A stretch of 64,000 bases of DNA from JACDAN01 sp963827705 (lineage in GTDB: Bacteria > Actinomycetota > Thermoleophilia > Gaiellales > Gaiellaceae). Position numbers and translations under genes: made by a program. Location of the stretch: assembly GCA_963827705.1 (NCBI GenBank), contig CAWHBN010000010.1, forward strand, positions 124,001 through 188,000. Direction: 5' to 3'. The notes below the pieces were generated by a model. It did not search any database, was not told the DNA's origin, and saw only the letters and a list, made by a program, of their open reading frames with translations. Position 1 is the first letter of the stretch. Every line of letters begins with the position of its first letter. This document shows positions 43,680-53,215 of this stretch, piece after piece.

Positions 43680-44300
43680 CTAGGCGGCCCGGGTCGAGGA
43701 GACCCCGAGCCCGACGAACACGATCCCGGTCACCCAGCGCTTCACGCCGAGGTACCAGCGGTTGCGGCGCAGCCACACTCCGGCGGTGCCGGCGGCGAGC
43801 GCCCACAGCGTGTCCGACGAGAGCGCGATCACGACGAAGACCAGGCCGAGCGCGAAGATCTGCAGCGTCACCGCGCCGGCATCGGGGTCGACGAATTGGG
43901 GCAGGAACGCGATGAAGAAGAGCGCCGTCTTCGGGTTCAGGACGTTCACGACCACCCCGTCGACGAACAGGCGCCTTCGTGACCTCGGTATGCGTATGAG
44001 GTCGTTCTCCACCGTCTCGTTTGTGAGCAGCCGGCGGATCCCGAGGAAGACGAGGTAGGCGGCGCCCAGGTACTTGACGATCGTGAAGGCGGTCGCCGAC
44101 GAGGCCAGGAGCGACGAGAGACCGATCGTCGCCGCGAGCACGTGGACGAGGCCGCCGACGCAGATCCCGAGCGCGGAGACGACGCCGGCGAACCGGCCCT
44201 GGTCGACGCTCCGCGCGACGATGTAGAGCACGGCCGGGCCGGGCACGACCGCAAGCGCCAGTGCGGCAGCGCAGAAGAGTGCGAGGGTCGAGACGTCCAC
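43680..44300 (-). CDS. LysE/RhtB-family exporter
   Basis: 206 residues with six hydrophobic segments. The family opening is LALFCAAALALAVVPGPAVLYIVARS, with the conserved GPAVLY and later LNPKTALFFIAFLPQFVD. These proteins export amino acids or related small amines. A role in balancing internal amines next to the uptake cluster is an inference. GTG 44300 is the start. It is convergent with the cyclase gene (12 bases apart) and divergent from the cupin gene. Confidence 0.88.
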   Translation of the reverse strand: MDVSTLALFCAAALALAVVPGPAVLYIVARSVDQGRFAGVVSALGICVGGLVHVLAATIGLSSLLASSATAFTIVKYLGAAYLVFLGIRRLLTNETVENDLIRIPRSRRRLFVDGVVVNVLNPKTALFFIAFLPQFVDPDAGAVTLQIFALGLVFVVIALSSDTLWALAAGTAGVWLRRNRWYLGVKRWVTGIVFVGLGVSSTRAA

Positions 44301-44345
44301 GCGCGAAGCTTGCCTACGCGTCGAGGACTACGCGCAAGGCTCGCC

Positions 44346-44351
44346 TATCCT
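44346..44351 (+). promoter_or_regulatory. -10 box (TATCCT) for the leaderless cupin gene
   Basis: TATCCT with a 6-base gap to ATG 44358 and no ribosome site between. Confidence 0.5.
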
Positions 44352-44357
44352 TCCCAC

Positions 44358-44723
44358 ATGGCCCAGGGGAACTACGAGGCGCTCGCCCGCGAAAACGAGT
44401 ACTTCCGCCAGGTGCTCGAGACCGGCGAGCATGCCCAGCTGGTCGTGATGACGCTCGCGCCGGGCGAAGAGATCGGCGAGGAGACCCACGAGGGCGACCA
44501 GATCCTCTTCTTCGTCGAAGGCGAGGGCGAGGCGATCCTCGAGGGCGAGTCGAGCCCGGTTCAGTCCGGCGACTACGTGTTCGTCCCGGCGGGAACGCTC
44601 CACAACTTCGTGAACACGGGTGGCGCGCCGCTACGGCTGTTGACCACGTACGCGCCGCCCGAGCATCCCCACGGCACGGTCCACCGGACGAAGGCCGAGG
44701 CGGACGCCGCCGAAGAGCACTAG
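44358..44723 (+). CDS. Small cupin-domain protein
   Basis: 121 residues forming one conserved cupin barrel. Motif 1 reads PGEEIGEETHEGDQILFFVEGEGE and motif 2 GDYVFVPAGTLHNFVNTG, with His and Glu at the positions that bind a metal in the family. No enzymatic function can be assigned. Members range from isomerases to sensor domains. ATG 44358 is supported by the -10 box, and the frame opening at 44142 is a shadow of the LysE gene. It converges on the beta-propeller gene with a 4-base overlap. Confidence 0.85.
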   Translation: MAQGNYEALARENEYFRQVLETGEHAQLVVMTLAPGEEIGEETHEGDQILFFVEGEGEAILEGESSPVQSGDYVFVPAGTLHNFVNTGGAPLRLLTTYAPPEHPHGTVHRTKAEADAAEEH

Positions 44724-45760
44724 CGCGGCCACACGCGACTGACCCGGCCGGTTATCTGGTCGACGCGCGAGATGGTTCCGCCGAGCGAGCCGACGAGCAA
44801 CCGGCCCGCGCCGTCCGGCGCGATCGGGCCCGGCTGGTTGACCGAAGCGAGCGCTCGGACTGCACCGGACCGCTCGATGAGTGAAACGCGGTTCGCGGAG
44901 AACTCGGTTACGTAGACGCCCCCATCGGGAGCCGGCGCAGCGTAGGAGGGGTTGCCCAGACCGCTCGCGAGTGTGCGAGTGCCCTTCTCGGTCACGAGCA
45001 GGACGTTTCCCGCGTACGACTCGCATGCCACCACGCCGTCAACCGTCGACAGGATCCCGTGGACGCCGTTCAGGCCGTCGGCGAGGACGGCCCGCGACCC
45101 GTCGGCCGCGATGTGGACGATCCGCGACTGCTCCTCGACGACGTAGAGACCGCCGCCGGGCGCCGGCGCGACCCCCTCGAGCCGGCTCGCCGTCCGCACG
45201 CCGACGCGAAGAGCTCGTGTGCGCGGGTCGAGCTCGTAGACGTTCCGGCCCGAAGAGACGAGCAGCGTTCCATTCGCGGCCGGCCGTAGGTCGCGAGGGC
45301 GCGGGATCCGAGCGAAGATCGCTGCGCCACCGTGCGCCGGATCGAGTCGAAGGATGGCGTTCGATTGGTAGTCGGCGACGAGCAGCGCTCCTCCCGGCTG
45401 CCCGACGATTCCGTACGGTTGCTGCAGCCGGGGAACCGCCGGACGGACGAGGACGCTCCCGACGAACCGGTCACGTGTGCCGATACGGACGCCGTAGCGC
45501 CAGCGACCGGCCTCCGGAAACGTGACCCACGCACGGTGGCGACGGCCGGCGCGCACCAGCGGGAAGCGCGCGACCCGGGCGCCCAGCCGGACGACGAACC
45601 GGCTCGGGCGCGCCCCGCGCACGCTCACCTGGACGGCCCACTCCTGACCGACGCGCAGCGGCTGCGGCGGAGGGCGCACCGAGATCCGCGGCGCGGCCGC
45701 CTCGGCGGCGACGACGGCCGAGAGGACGAGAGCCGCGAGGAGGCCGATGACGACACGCAT
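44720..45760 (-). CDS. Secreted beta-propeller (NHL/SMP-30-like) protein
   Basis: About 346 residues. A signal peptide (MRVVIGLLAALVLSAVVAAEAAA) is followed by an Ig-like region (residues ~25-105) and then a six-bladed propeller with repeated GG-LLVAD, GTLLVSS, GGLYVVEE, DGVVACES, GGVYVTEF and GRLLVGS strands. Such domains bind ligands or have lactonase activity. No metal-binding set is obvious. The second ATG (45760) is preferred over 45769 because a full -35/-10 promoter places transcription exactly there (TAGTAT, 7 bases, ATG). The adjacent MarR regulator probably controls it. Confidence 0.8.
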   Translation of the reverse strand: MRVVIGLLAALVLSAVVAAEAAAPRISVRPPPQPLRVGQEWAVQVSVRGARPSRFVVRLGARVARFPLVRAGRRHRAWVTFPEAGRWRYGVRIGTRDRFVGSVLVRPAVPRLQQPYGIVGQPGGALLVADYQSNAILRLDPAHGGAAIFARIPRPRDLRPAANGTLLVSSGRNVYELDPRTRALRVGVRTASRLEGVAPAPGGGLYVVEEQSRIVHIAADGSRAVLADGLNGVHGILSTVDGVVACESYAGNVLLVTEKGTRTLASGLGNPSYAAPAPDGGVYVTEFSANRVSLIERSGAVRALASVNQPGPIAPDGAGRLLVGSLGGTISRVDQITGRVSRVWPR

Positions 45761-45767
45761 CTTCGCC

Positions 45768-45796
45768 ATACTACGAATTTGAACTAGTTAGCTCAA
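45768..45796 (-). promoter_or_regulatory. Promoter of the beta-propeller gene with embedded palindromic operator
   Basis: On the minus strand TTGAGC (45791-45796), a 17-base spacer and TAGTAT (45768-45773) form a near-consensus promoter ending 7 bases before ATG 45760. An imperfect 18-base palindrome with arms TTGA...TCAA (45779-45796) covers the -35 and spacer. The MarR gene reads the other way from 45809, so the site is well placed for MarR-family repression. Confidence 0.6.
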
Positions 45797-45808
45797 GTCC
45801 ACTACCGC

Positions 45809-46279
45809 ATGCCCGAGCCCCGTCCCCTCATCTTCCAGCTGTACACGACGTATCAGCGCGCCGGCCGGCTCGTGGCGAGGGCACTCGAAGGAACAGGCAT
45901 CCGTCCTGAGGACGCGGCCCTCTACAGCGTGCTCGACCGCCACGGCCCGCTCACGCCGAGTGCCCTCGCCGATCAACTCGGTGTCGGCCCGAGCACACTG
46001 ACCTACCGGCTCAAGGCGCTCGAGGCGGCGGGCGTCCTCGTCCGCCGGCCGAACCCCAACGACGGCCGCTCGTCGCTCGTCGACCTCTCGCCTGACGGCC
46101 GGAGCCGCTGGCGCGCGACCATCCCGGACTTCGCGAGGGCGCTTCGGCGGGCCGAGCGGCGCGTCGAGCTTCCCCAAGGCGAGGTCGCGGCTGCGCTCGA
46201 GGCAGTGGCCGGCGCGATCGACGCCGAGCTCAAGGCAGGCGAACCGCAGTCCGGCCCGGCCAGCACGCAGTTGTCGTGA
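45809..46279 (+). CDS. MarR-family transcriptional regulator
   Basis: 156 residues with the MarR winged helix: LYSVLDRHGPLTPSALADQLGVGPSTLTYRLKALEAAGVLVRRPNPNDGRSSLVDLSPDG, flanked by dimerisation helices. MarR proteins repress divergently transcribed genes and release DNA on binding small, often phenolic or amine ligands. It is divergent from the beta-propeller gene across 48 bases that contain the palindrome. Its end lies 8 bases from the convergent methyltransferase. Confidence 0.88.
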   Translation: MPEPRPLIFQLYTTYQRAGRLVARALEGTGIRPEDAALYSVLDRHGPLTPSALADQLGVGPSTLTYRLKALEAAGVLVRRPNPNDGRSSLVDLSPDGRSRWRATIPDFARALRRAERRVELPQGEVAAALEAVAGAIDAELKAGEPQSGPASTQLS

Positions 46280-46287
46280 AGCCCGGG

Positions 46288-46951
46288 CTAGCGGATCGCC
46301 ACGCCATGGATGTACGGCGCCGTGGTGATCGCGAAGAGCGACGAAGAGTGGAAGCCGCGCTCGAGGCGCTCGAAGTCGAACCCGGCGGCCTGGATCGCCG
46401 CCTCGGTGTCCCGCGTCGTCTCGCAACCGCCCAGTGCCCTCGTCCAGAAGAGCCGGTCGAGGACGCGCTGAAACGCCCGGAAGAGCACATGCCTCGATCG
46501 GACGTGCTCCCAGAAGCGGAGCTCTCCGCCGGGCCGGAGGACGCGCCGGAGCTCCTGGAGGACGACGTGCGGGTCGGCGACGCTGCAGAGGACGCCCATG
46601 ACGACGACGGTGTCGAATGATCCGTCGTCGGCGGGCAGCCGCTCGGCGAGGCCGTCGACGATCTCGATCGGAACTACTGCGTTGCGCGCCAGCTGAGCGG
46701 CGGACTCCCTCGCCGTCGGGATCGGGCTCGACCGCGAGCAGCGCCGTGACCTCCGGCGGGTAGTGCTCGAAGGAGCGCCCGTCGCCCGAGCCGACCTCGA
46801 GCACGCGCCCCTCGAGGCCGGCAAGGAGCCTGCGGCGCAGCTCGCGCGCGCCGGGATCGGGCCGCCGCTGCTCGCGCCGCTCGAGGAAGCGGGCGAAACG
46901 GCTTTGCTGCGGCCCGTAGAGCGTCGAACCGGATGGCTCCGTCGCCGGCAC
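46288..46951 (-). CDS. Class I SAM-dependent methyltransferase, frameshifted
   Basis: About 220 residues after removing one base from the GGG run at 46718-46720 (CCC on the coding strand), which joins EPDP to TARESAAQLARNAV. SAM-binding motif I is VLEVGSGDGRSFEHY in the first frame. The motif IV region SFDTVVVMGVLCSVADP and RVLRPGGELRFWEHVRSRH in the second are typical of the UbiE/small-molecule group. The substrate is unknown. GTG 46951 lies 18 bases beyond the stop of the repeat-protein gene, so it may be read from the same message. Confidence 0.8.
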
Positions 46952-46969
46952 GGCCGGATTGACGGTAGC

Positions 46970-49900
46970 TCAGCGCCCTGAGCGACGAGCGACGACGAAG
47001 GTGCTCTGACCGAGGAGCTGCCCGTACCGGCGCGCCGACGGTGCTCCGTATCCGGGCCAGACGTACCACCGGTAGCTGCCCGGCAGCAGCTGCTCCTTGC
47101 GGCCGAGGTTCTTCCATCGCATCTGGAGCTGGAAGCGGGTCTTCGTGGGCCACGCGCTGAGGACCTTCCGGCGGCCTCGATAGACCTGCACGTTGTAGTA
47201 CCGCGCGCGGTTAGCCCGACGCCAGACGAGCAGCGGCGGCCGCGTCACCCGTGCGCCCGTTCTCGGTGCCATCAGCGCCGACTGCGCTGCCTTGATCACC
47301 GCCGTCTCGATCTTCCAGGCATGAACGGCCGGGGTCGCGTCGGCATTTCCCGCCGCGTCGACCGCGCGCACCTCGAACTGGTGCGTCGCCTTGCTCAGGC
47401 CCGTGTAGCTCTTGGGCGAGCCGCAGAGCGCGAAGGCCGCTCCGTCGAGCCTGCACTCGAACGTCCCGCCCTCGCTCGCCGAGAACGCGAAGGTCGCCGA
47501 GCTTGCGGCCCCAGACTTCGGCGCCGAGACGACAGTCGTCTCGGGGGCGGTCGTGTCGATCGTCCACGAGTGGGCAACCTGAGCGCTGACATTGCCGACG
47601 GCGTCCCAGGCCCGGACGGTGAACGCGTGTCCACCGTCGACGAGCCCGTGATACGCCGCGGGCGAGCTGCAGGGCTCGAAGCCGCGATCGTCGACCTTGC
47701 AATCGAACGTCGAGGGCTCGTCCGCGGAGAACGCGAAGCTCGCAGCACTGGTGTTGGTGAGGCCGGACGGGCCCGACATGAGCACAGCAGTGGGCGCGCG
47801 TGTCTCGATCGTCCAGCCGTAGGCCGTCTCGACCCCGGTGTTTCCGGCGACGTCAGTCGCCCGGACCGAGAACGCGTGCGGCCCGTCGGACAAGCCGTTG
47901 TAGCCCGCCGGCGAAGTACAGGGCGTCGCGCTGCCGTCGAGCAGGCAGACGAAGCTGGCGTCTTCGCTGGAGGTGAACGAGAAGCTCGGGGAGGGGTTGT
48001 TGCTCGGGTTGCCCGGCTTACCGGTGATGGCGGTCGTCGGCCCGACCGTGTCGATCGTCCAGGTGTACGTGGCCGCAACCCCGGTATTGCCCGCGGCGTC
48101 GGTGGCCCGGACGGCGAAGGCGTGCTGGCCGTCGGTGAGATTGGCATAGGCCTTCTGCGATGGGCAGGGCTCGAAGCCGCCGAGCTCGAGACGGCACGCG
48201 TAGACGACCCCGCCCTCGCTCGCGGTGAAGGCGAACATCGGCGAGCCCGTGTTGCTCGGATTGCCGGGCTTCAGCGTGATCGTGGCCGTCGGTGCCGTCG
48301 TGTCGATCCTCCAGCTGTAGCTCGCCTGCCCGGTGTTGCCGGCAGCGTCGGTCGCCGAGACCATGAAGGTGTGCTGTCCTTGAACGACGTTGACGTAACT
48401 CTTCGTTCCGCTGCAGCGTAGCGGCAGCCGCTGTGTCGAGCTTGCACTGAAGAGTCACGGTCTCGCTTGCGCCGAAGGTAAAGCTCGGCGAAGTGTCGTT
48501 GGTCGGGTCACCCGGTTTCTGGCTGATCGTCACCGTCGGAGTGGTGGCGTCGATGGTCCATGCATGCGTGCTGGACGCGCCGGTGTTGCCCGCGAGGTCG
48601 GTCGCACGAACCTCGAACGTGTGTGCGCCATCACCTAGTGCGGCGTAGATCTTCGGCGTCGCGCAGGCGGCAAAGGCCGCACCGTCGAGTCGGCACGAGA
48701 AGGTGCTGCCGGCCTCGCTGGCCGTGAACGTGAAGCTCGGAGTTCTACTGTTGCTCGGGTCGGTCGGTTTCTGCGTGATCGTCGTCGTCGGGGCTGCCGT
48801 GTCGATCGTCCACGTGTGGCTTGCCGGCGGCCCAGTGTTGCCGGCGGAATCGGTCGCCCTGACGCTGAACGTGTGCTGACCCTGCGCGAGTGTGGCGAGG
48901 CTGTTCGGCGAAACGCAAGACGCAAACGCCCCGGCGTCGAGCTTGCAGGCGAAGGTACTGCCGGCCTCGTCTGCCGAGAAGGAGAACCTTGGCGTTGTGT
49001 CGTTGCTCGGGTTGTCCGGCTTAGCGGCGAGCGACGTCGCCGGAGGTCTGGTGTCGACCGTCCACGCGTAGCTCGTCTCCGCGCTCGTATTGCCGGCTGG
49101 GTCGATCGCCTTGACTGCGAACGTGTGCAGGCCGTCGGCAACACCGGAGTAGACCTTCGGCGAGACGCACGCAGCGAAGGCCGCGGCGTCCAGCCTGCAG
49201 GTGAAGGTGCTGCCGGCCTGACTCGCCGTGAAGGTGAAGCTCGGCGAGTTGTTGTTGCTCACGGCAGTCGGCTTTTGCGTGATTTCGGCCGTCGGTGCCG
49301 CAGTGTCGATCGTCCAGCTGTAGTTCGCCTGGGGGCCCGTGTTTCCCGCCCTGTCCGCGGCCTGGACGGTAAAGGTGTGCGTGCCCTGTGGAACGTTGGG
49401 GTGCTGCGTCGGGGAGGCACAAGCTGCAAAGGGTCCACCGTCGAGCCGACAGCGAAACGTGCTGCCACTCTCGTTGGCCGTGAACGAGAAGCTCGGGGAG
49501 GTGTTGTTGCTCGGGTCACTCGGCTTGCCCGTGATCGTCGCCGTCGGCGGGACGCTGTCGATCGTCCACGTGTAGGTCTCCTCCGCACTCGGGTTGCCTG
49601 CCGGATCCGCCGCCTTGACGACGAAGGTGTGCAGCCCGTCGGCGAGCCCGGGATAGCCGGTCGGCGATGTGCACGGCGCAAACGCGGCGCCGTCGAGCTT
49701 GCAGAGGAAGCTGCTGCCGGCCTGGCTCGCCGTGAAGGAGAAGCTCGGGGACTTGACGTTGCTCGGGTCACTCGGCTTGCCGGAGATCGTGGCGGTCGGC
49801 GCGACGGTGTCGACCACCCAGGTGTAGCTCGTCTCGACCCCAAGATTCCCGGCAGGGTCGGTGGCGCGAACAGAGAAGGTATGAGAACCGTCGCCAAGAG

Positions 49901-51804
49901 CCGGTGTAGGTCTTGATGGAGACACACGGCGCGAAGCTTCCACCGTCGAGACGACACGCAAACTGGCTCCCCGCCTCGCTCGCCGTGAACGCGAAGCTCG
50001 GAGAGGTGTCGTTGCTCGGGTTGCCCGGCTTCTGCGTGATCGCGGTCGTCGGCGCGGTCGTGTCGATCGTCCACGTGTAGGTCTCGGCGGCACCGGTGTT
50101 CGCGGCGGCATCCGTCGCTCGGACTGAGAACGCGTGCGAGCCCGGCGCGACCGCGCTGTACGTCTTTGGCGAGACGCAGGCCTCGAACGCAGCGTTGTCC
50201 AACTTGCAGGTAAAGCTGCTGCCGCCCTCGCTCGAGGTGAACGAGAAGCTCGGCGAGCTGTCGTTGCTCGGGTCGGTCGGCTTGACCGTGATCTCGGTCC
50301 CGGGTGCCGTCGTGTCGATCGTCCAGGTGTAGGTCGCCGGGGCGCCGATGTTGCCGGCAGCGTCGGTTGCCCTGACCGAGATCGTGTGCTGGCCTGCGGC
50401 AAGCGCGCTGTAGGTCTGCGGCGACGAGCAGGACGCGAAAGCGGCGGCGTCGAGCTTGCACTCCAACTGGCCCGGCTCACTTGCCGTGAACGCGAAGGTC
50501 GGGGAGCTGTCGTTGCTCGGGTTGCCCGGCTTCTGGGTGATCGAGGTCGTCGGTCCGACCGTGTCCACCTTCCACTGGTAGCTCGCCTCGGGCCCGACGT
50601 TTCCGGCGGAATCGGTCGCCCTGACGACGAAGGTATGGAGCCCGTCGCCCAGGCCTGTGTAATCCTTCGGCGAGCCGCATGCCGCGAACACGGCGGCATC
50701 CAGCTTGCACTGGAACTGCGCGGGCTCGCCGGCGCTGAACGCGAAGGTCGGGGAGCTGTCGCTGCTGGGGTCGCTCGGCTTCTGTGTGATCGTCGCCGGC
50801 GGCCCCGCCGAGTCAATGGTCCAGCCGTATGTGACCGCAGACCCGGTGTTGCCCGCGGCGTCCTTGGCACGAACAGCAAAGGTGTGCGGCCCGTCTGCGA
50901 CGCCGGCATATGTCCGGGGGGAACTGCAGGGAGCGAAGCCGGCGCCGTCCAGGTCGCACTCGGCTGCCGCAGACTCGCTGATCGTGAAGCCGAAGCTCGG
51001 GGAGCTGTCGTTGCTCGGGTCGCTCGGCTTGCTCGTGATCGAGGTTGCAGGGGCAGCGGTATCGATCGTCCAGCTGTGACTTGCCTGGCCGGCGTTGCCC
51101 GCAGCGTCGGTGGCTCTGACGAAGAAGGTATGCGAGCCGTCCGCGAGATCGGTGTAGCTCTTCGGGGAAGCGCAGAGTGCGAAGACCGCTTGATCCAGTC
51201 GACACTCGAGCGTGGCCGGCTCACTCGTCGTGAACGAGAAGTCCGGCGAAACGTCGTTGCTCGGATTTGCAGGCGGCGAGCCGATCCCGACCTGGGGTGC
51301 TGAGCCGTCCACTTGCACGGTCGGCTGAGAGCCCAGCAATGCGAACGGGGCGAGTCCGCGAAGGAGCTCGCTCGTCCATTCGGACGTTCCTTCCACGGCG
51401 CCCGAGGTGGCGGCGAAGTCAACGGTCAGCGTCGCGCCCGCGCACAGCTCGTCGCTCGAGCTGGTCCCGGCTCGCTTGAGATTGATCTTCGCGTCGGCAA
51501 TGAGATCGCCGTCTGCGACCCAGACAGAGGGCTGGCAGGCACCCGCAGCACTGGTCGTGGCCTGCAGGCTCGGGGCGTCGACGACGAAACCCGGCGGGAT
51601 CGCGATCTTGGCGCGATCCGCGCCCTCGGGGGACAGCGTGTCGTTCGTCAAACGGACGCTGTACGACGCCGAGGTCGATGGCTTGACGTGGGACGGGGTC
51701 GCAACGCCCGTGTACGTGTTGATCGGGTCGGCGGACGCTGCGGACACGACGAGCAGGCACGCTGTCGCGGCGGTGATGGTCGACAGACGGCGGCGGTTGA
51801 GCAT
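46970..51804 (-). CDS. Giant secreted protein with 16 Ig-like repeats, two frameshifts
   Basis: About 1,610 residues once two extra bases are removed (near 49903, restoring KTYTALGDGSHTF, and near 48417, restoring AAAATCSGTKSYVN). Order: signal peptide (MLNRRRLSTITAATACLLVV), an N-terminal domain to residue ~170, sixteen tandem ~83-residue Ig-like modules, then a ~108-residue C-terminal domain (fibronectin-like, ending FVVARRSGR). Each module has a Cys-x-LD...Cys pair, an SxxY, an HTFxVRAxDxAGN and a YxWxID motif. It is probably a surface adhesin or stalk, as no enzyme or anchor domain is seen. Three separate frames would otherwise be annotated. A Pro-rich membrane protein is encoded 8 bases upstream. 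Confidence 0.85.
47297..51294 (-). repeat. Sixteen tandem ~250-base coding repeats
   Basis: Consecutive units of about 250 bases encode the modules of the secreted repeat protein. They are recognisable at DNA level by recurring stretches for SPSFxFTASE, CKLDGAAF and RATDAAGNTG. Units differ from each other by many substitutions and a few codon-level indels. Units 14-16 (near 47300-48050) are the most divergent. Both frameshifts fall inside this array. Confidence 0.85.
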
Positions 51805-51812
51805 GAATCCCC

Positions 51813-52607
51813 CTAGAGCAAGACGGCGGCGTTGAGGAAAAGGAAGGCAACGGCAATTGCGCCGATACCGACCGTTGCAAGGTCGCGGCGGTGCGCGTGG
51901 AGCGGCTCCGTAAACTCGGGCCACGGCACTCCACGAGCCGAGGCGAGCGAGGCCCCGAGTAGGAGAACGATCCCGAGGAGAACGATCCCGAGGCACATCA
52001 AGAGGAGAACCTTGGGAATCGCGGGCTTGGCGACGCCCTGTGATTTCGAGAGGACTGGCGCCGATATGAGTGCGAGATCGAGCGCCGGTTCCACGGGAGC
52101 AGCCGGTGTGCTCCGGATCGGAACCACCGGCTTCCGCCGGCGGACCGACGGACGATCGCGACGAACTCGGATGGTCGACCCGCGGCGTGCTTTACCAGGT
52201 GGCCGAACCGCCGGTGACGTTGCCGACCGCCTCGGAGGTACCGCTCCGAGCTGCCTCGTGCGTGCCTTGGGTGGTGCGGTCGGTGAGAGCGCAGTCGTCG
52301 CGATCGGTGGCCGAGCGGCACGCTCAACAGGCGGCGGTGGCGGCGGTGCCTTGGGAGGGACAGCCTGCCTCGGCCTGGCCGGCTTGGGGTCCGGCTTCGG
52401 AGCCGGCCTTGGATCAGGCGCGGGCGGCGGCGGCGCGGGCGCGGTCGCGACCGTCGTGGTCGTCGGCTCGGTCGGAGTCTGCTGCGGCAAGCCCTGCGCC
52501 ACCGCCTCCGAGGTCGCGAGCCCGAGCATGCAGAGCCCGGCGAGGACGAGCGTCGTCAATCCCACGTTTCGCGAGCGCGACGGGGCGGCGTCGGCTCCGC
52601 GTCTCAT
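51813..52607 (-). CDS. Pro-rich membrane protein upstream of the repeat protein
   Basis: 264 residues. A signal-type hydrophobic segment (LTTLVLAGLCMLGLATSEAVA) is followed by a ~150-residue Pro/Ala/Arg-rich, probably extended extracytoplasmic region (TTTTVATAPAPPPPAPDPRP and similar), then two C-terminal membrane segments (VLLLMCLGIVLLGIVLLLGA and LATVGIGAIAVAFLFLNAAVLL). No family is recognised. The gene ends 8 bases before the repeat-protein start on the same strand, so the two are probably co-expressed and may form an anchor plus a filament. That pairing is an inference from position. Confidence 0.68.
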   Translation of the reverse strand: MRRGADAAPSRSRNVGLTTLVLAGLCMLGLATSEAVAQGLPQQTPTEPTTTTVATAPAPPPPAPDPRPAPKPDPKPARPRQAVPPKAPPPPPPVERAARPPIATTALSPTAPPKARTRQLGAVPPRRSATSPAVRPPGKARRGSTIRVRRDRPSVRRRKPVVPIRSTPAAPVEPALDLALISAPVLSKSQGVAKPAIPKVLLLMCLGIVLLGIVLLLGASLASARGVPWPEFTEPLHAHRRDLATVGIGAIAVAFLFLNAAVLL

Positions 52608-52792
52608 CGTTCTCGCGGAGTTGCGTCCGGGCCCCTAGGCCCGAGACCGCTGACGACAGCTGATGCGTGGTGAGTGTGGGACATGGCGGCGATCGCATTC
52701 GCCCGGACAGGGCGTGTTCCGCTCCCACCAGGCAATAATCGACGCTAGAACTGTGGCCGCCCCCTCTCGACAGCCGTAAGGTCAGGATCCAA

Positions 52793-52808
52793 CTAGCCCT
52801 TTGGCTAG
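52793..52808 (-). terminator. Short hairpin, possible terminator after the glyoxalase gene
   Basis: CTAGCC and GGCTAG (6 perfect pairs, 4-base loop) lie 20-35 bases past the stop of the minus-strand glyoxalase gene. No T-run follows. The rest of the 220-base gap 52608-52827 shows no credible gene or other structure. Confidence 0.4.
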
Positions 52809-52827
52809 GTCGCTATTTCATGCGGCG

Positions 52828-53202
52828 CTAGCCGCGCTCGATCAGCTCGACGCGGTACTGATCCGGATCGCGGACAAAGCAGATCCGCGACCCACCCTCG
52901 CGCACCTGGTAAGGCGGGCGTTCGGGCTCGATCCCCTGGGCGGCGAGCTTCTCGAGCGTCGTGTCGAGATCGTCGACCGTCAGCGCGACATGGCCGTAGC
53001 CGGTGCCGACCTCGTAGGAGTCGACGCCGAAGTTATGCGTGAGCTCGAGCTCCGGGATTTCCTGGCCCGGCACACCGAGGAAGTAGTTGACCGCCTCGTC
53101 GCGGATCGGCAGCTCACGCCGCCTCTCGAGGCCGAGCGCCTCGTAGAACGCAATCGACCGCTCGGGATCGGTCACCCGGTAACAGGTGTGGATCAGCTCC
53201 AT
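52828..53202 (-). CDS. gloA: Lactoylglutathione-lyase-type glyoxalase (VOC fold)
   Basis: 124 residues, two beta-alpha-beta-beta-beta modules. The metal ligands of glyoxalase I are all in place: H5 (MELIHTCYRV), E53 (PELELTHN), H71 (GYGHVAL) and E119 (YRVELIE), matching H5/E56/H74/E122 of E. coli GloA. It would isomerise the hemithioacetal of methylglyoxal. Actinobacteria generally use other thiols than glutathione, so the true cosubstrate is uncertain. A TAGGAT box (53210-53215, minus strand) exactly 7 bases before the ATG supports a leaderless start. Confidence 0.88.
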   Translation of the reverse strand: MELIHTCYRVTDPERSIAFYEALGLERRRELPIRDEAVNYFLGVPGQEIPELELTHNFGVDSYEVGTGYGHVALTVDDLDTTLEKLAAQGIEPERPPYQVREGGSRICFVRDPDQYRVELIERG

Positions 53203-53209
53203 GCGCCGG

Positions 53210-53215
53210 ATCCTA
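53210..53215 (-). promoter_or_regulatory. -10 box (TAGGAT) for the leaderless glyoxalase gene
   Basis: TAGGAT on the minus strand with a 7-base gap to the ATG at 53202. It overlaps the stop region of the upstream secreted-protein gene, so the glyoxalase can be transcribed independently. Confidence 0.5.

Noticed and set aside
47297..51294. Possible CRISPR or satellite-like array
   Set aside because: The ~250-base period is coding, the units diverge at many positions, and each translates to an Ig-like module. There are no short direct repeats with unique spacers.
48018..51422. A single intact 1,134-residue protein in this frame
   Set aside because: Its first half is an Arg/Ser/Pro-rich out-of-frame reading of the repeats. 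Only the part after about 49903 carries the Ig-like modules.
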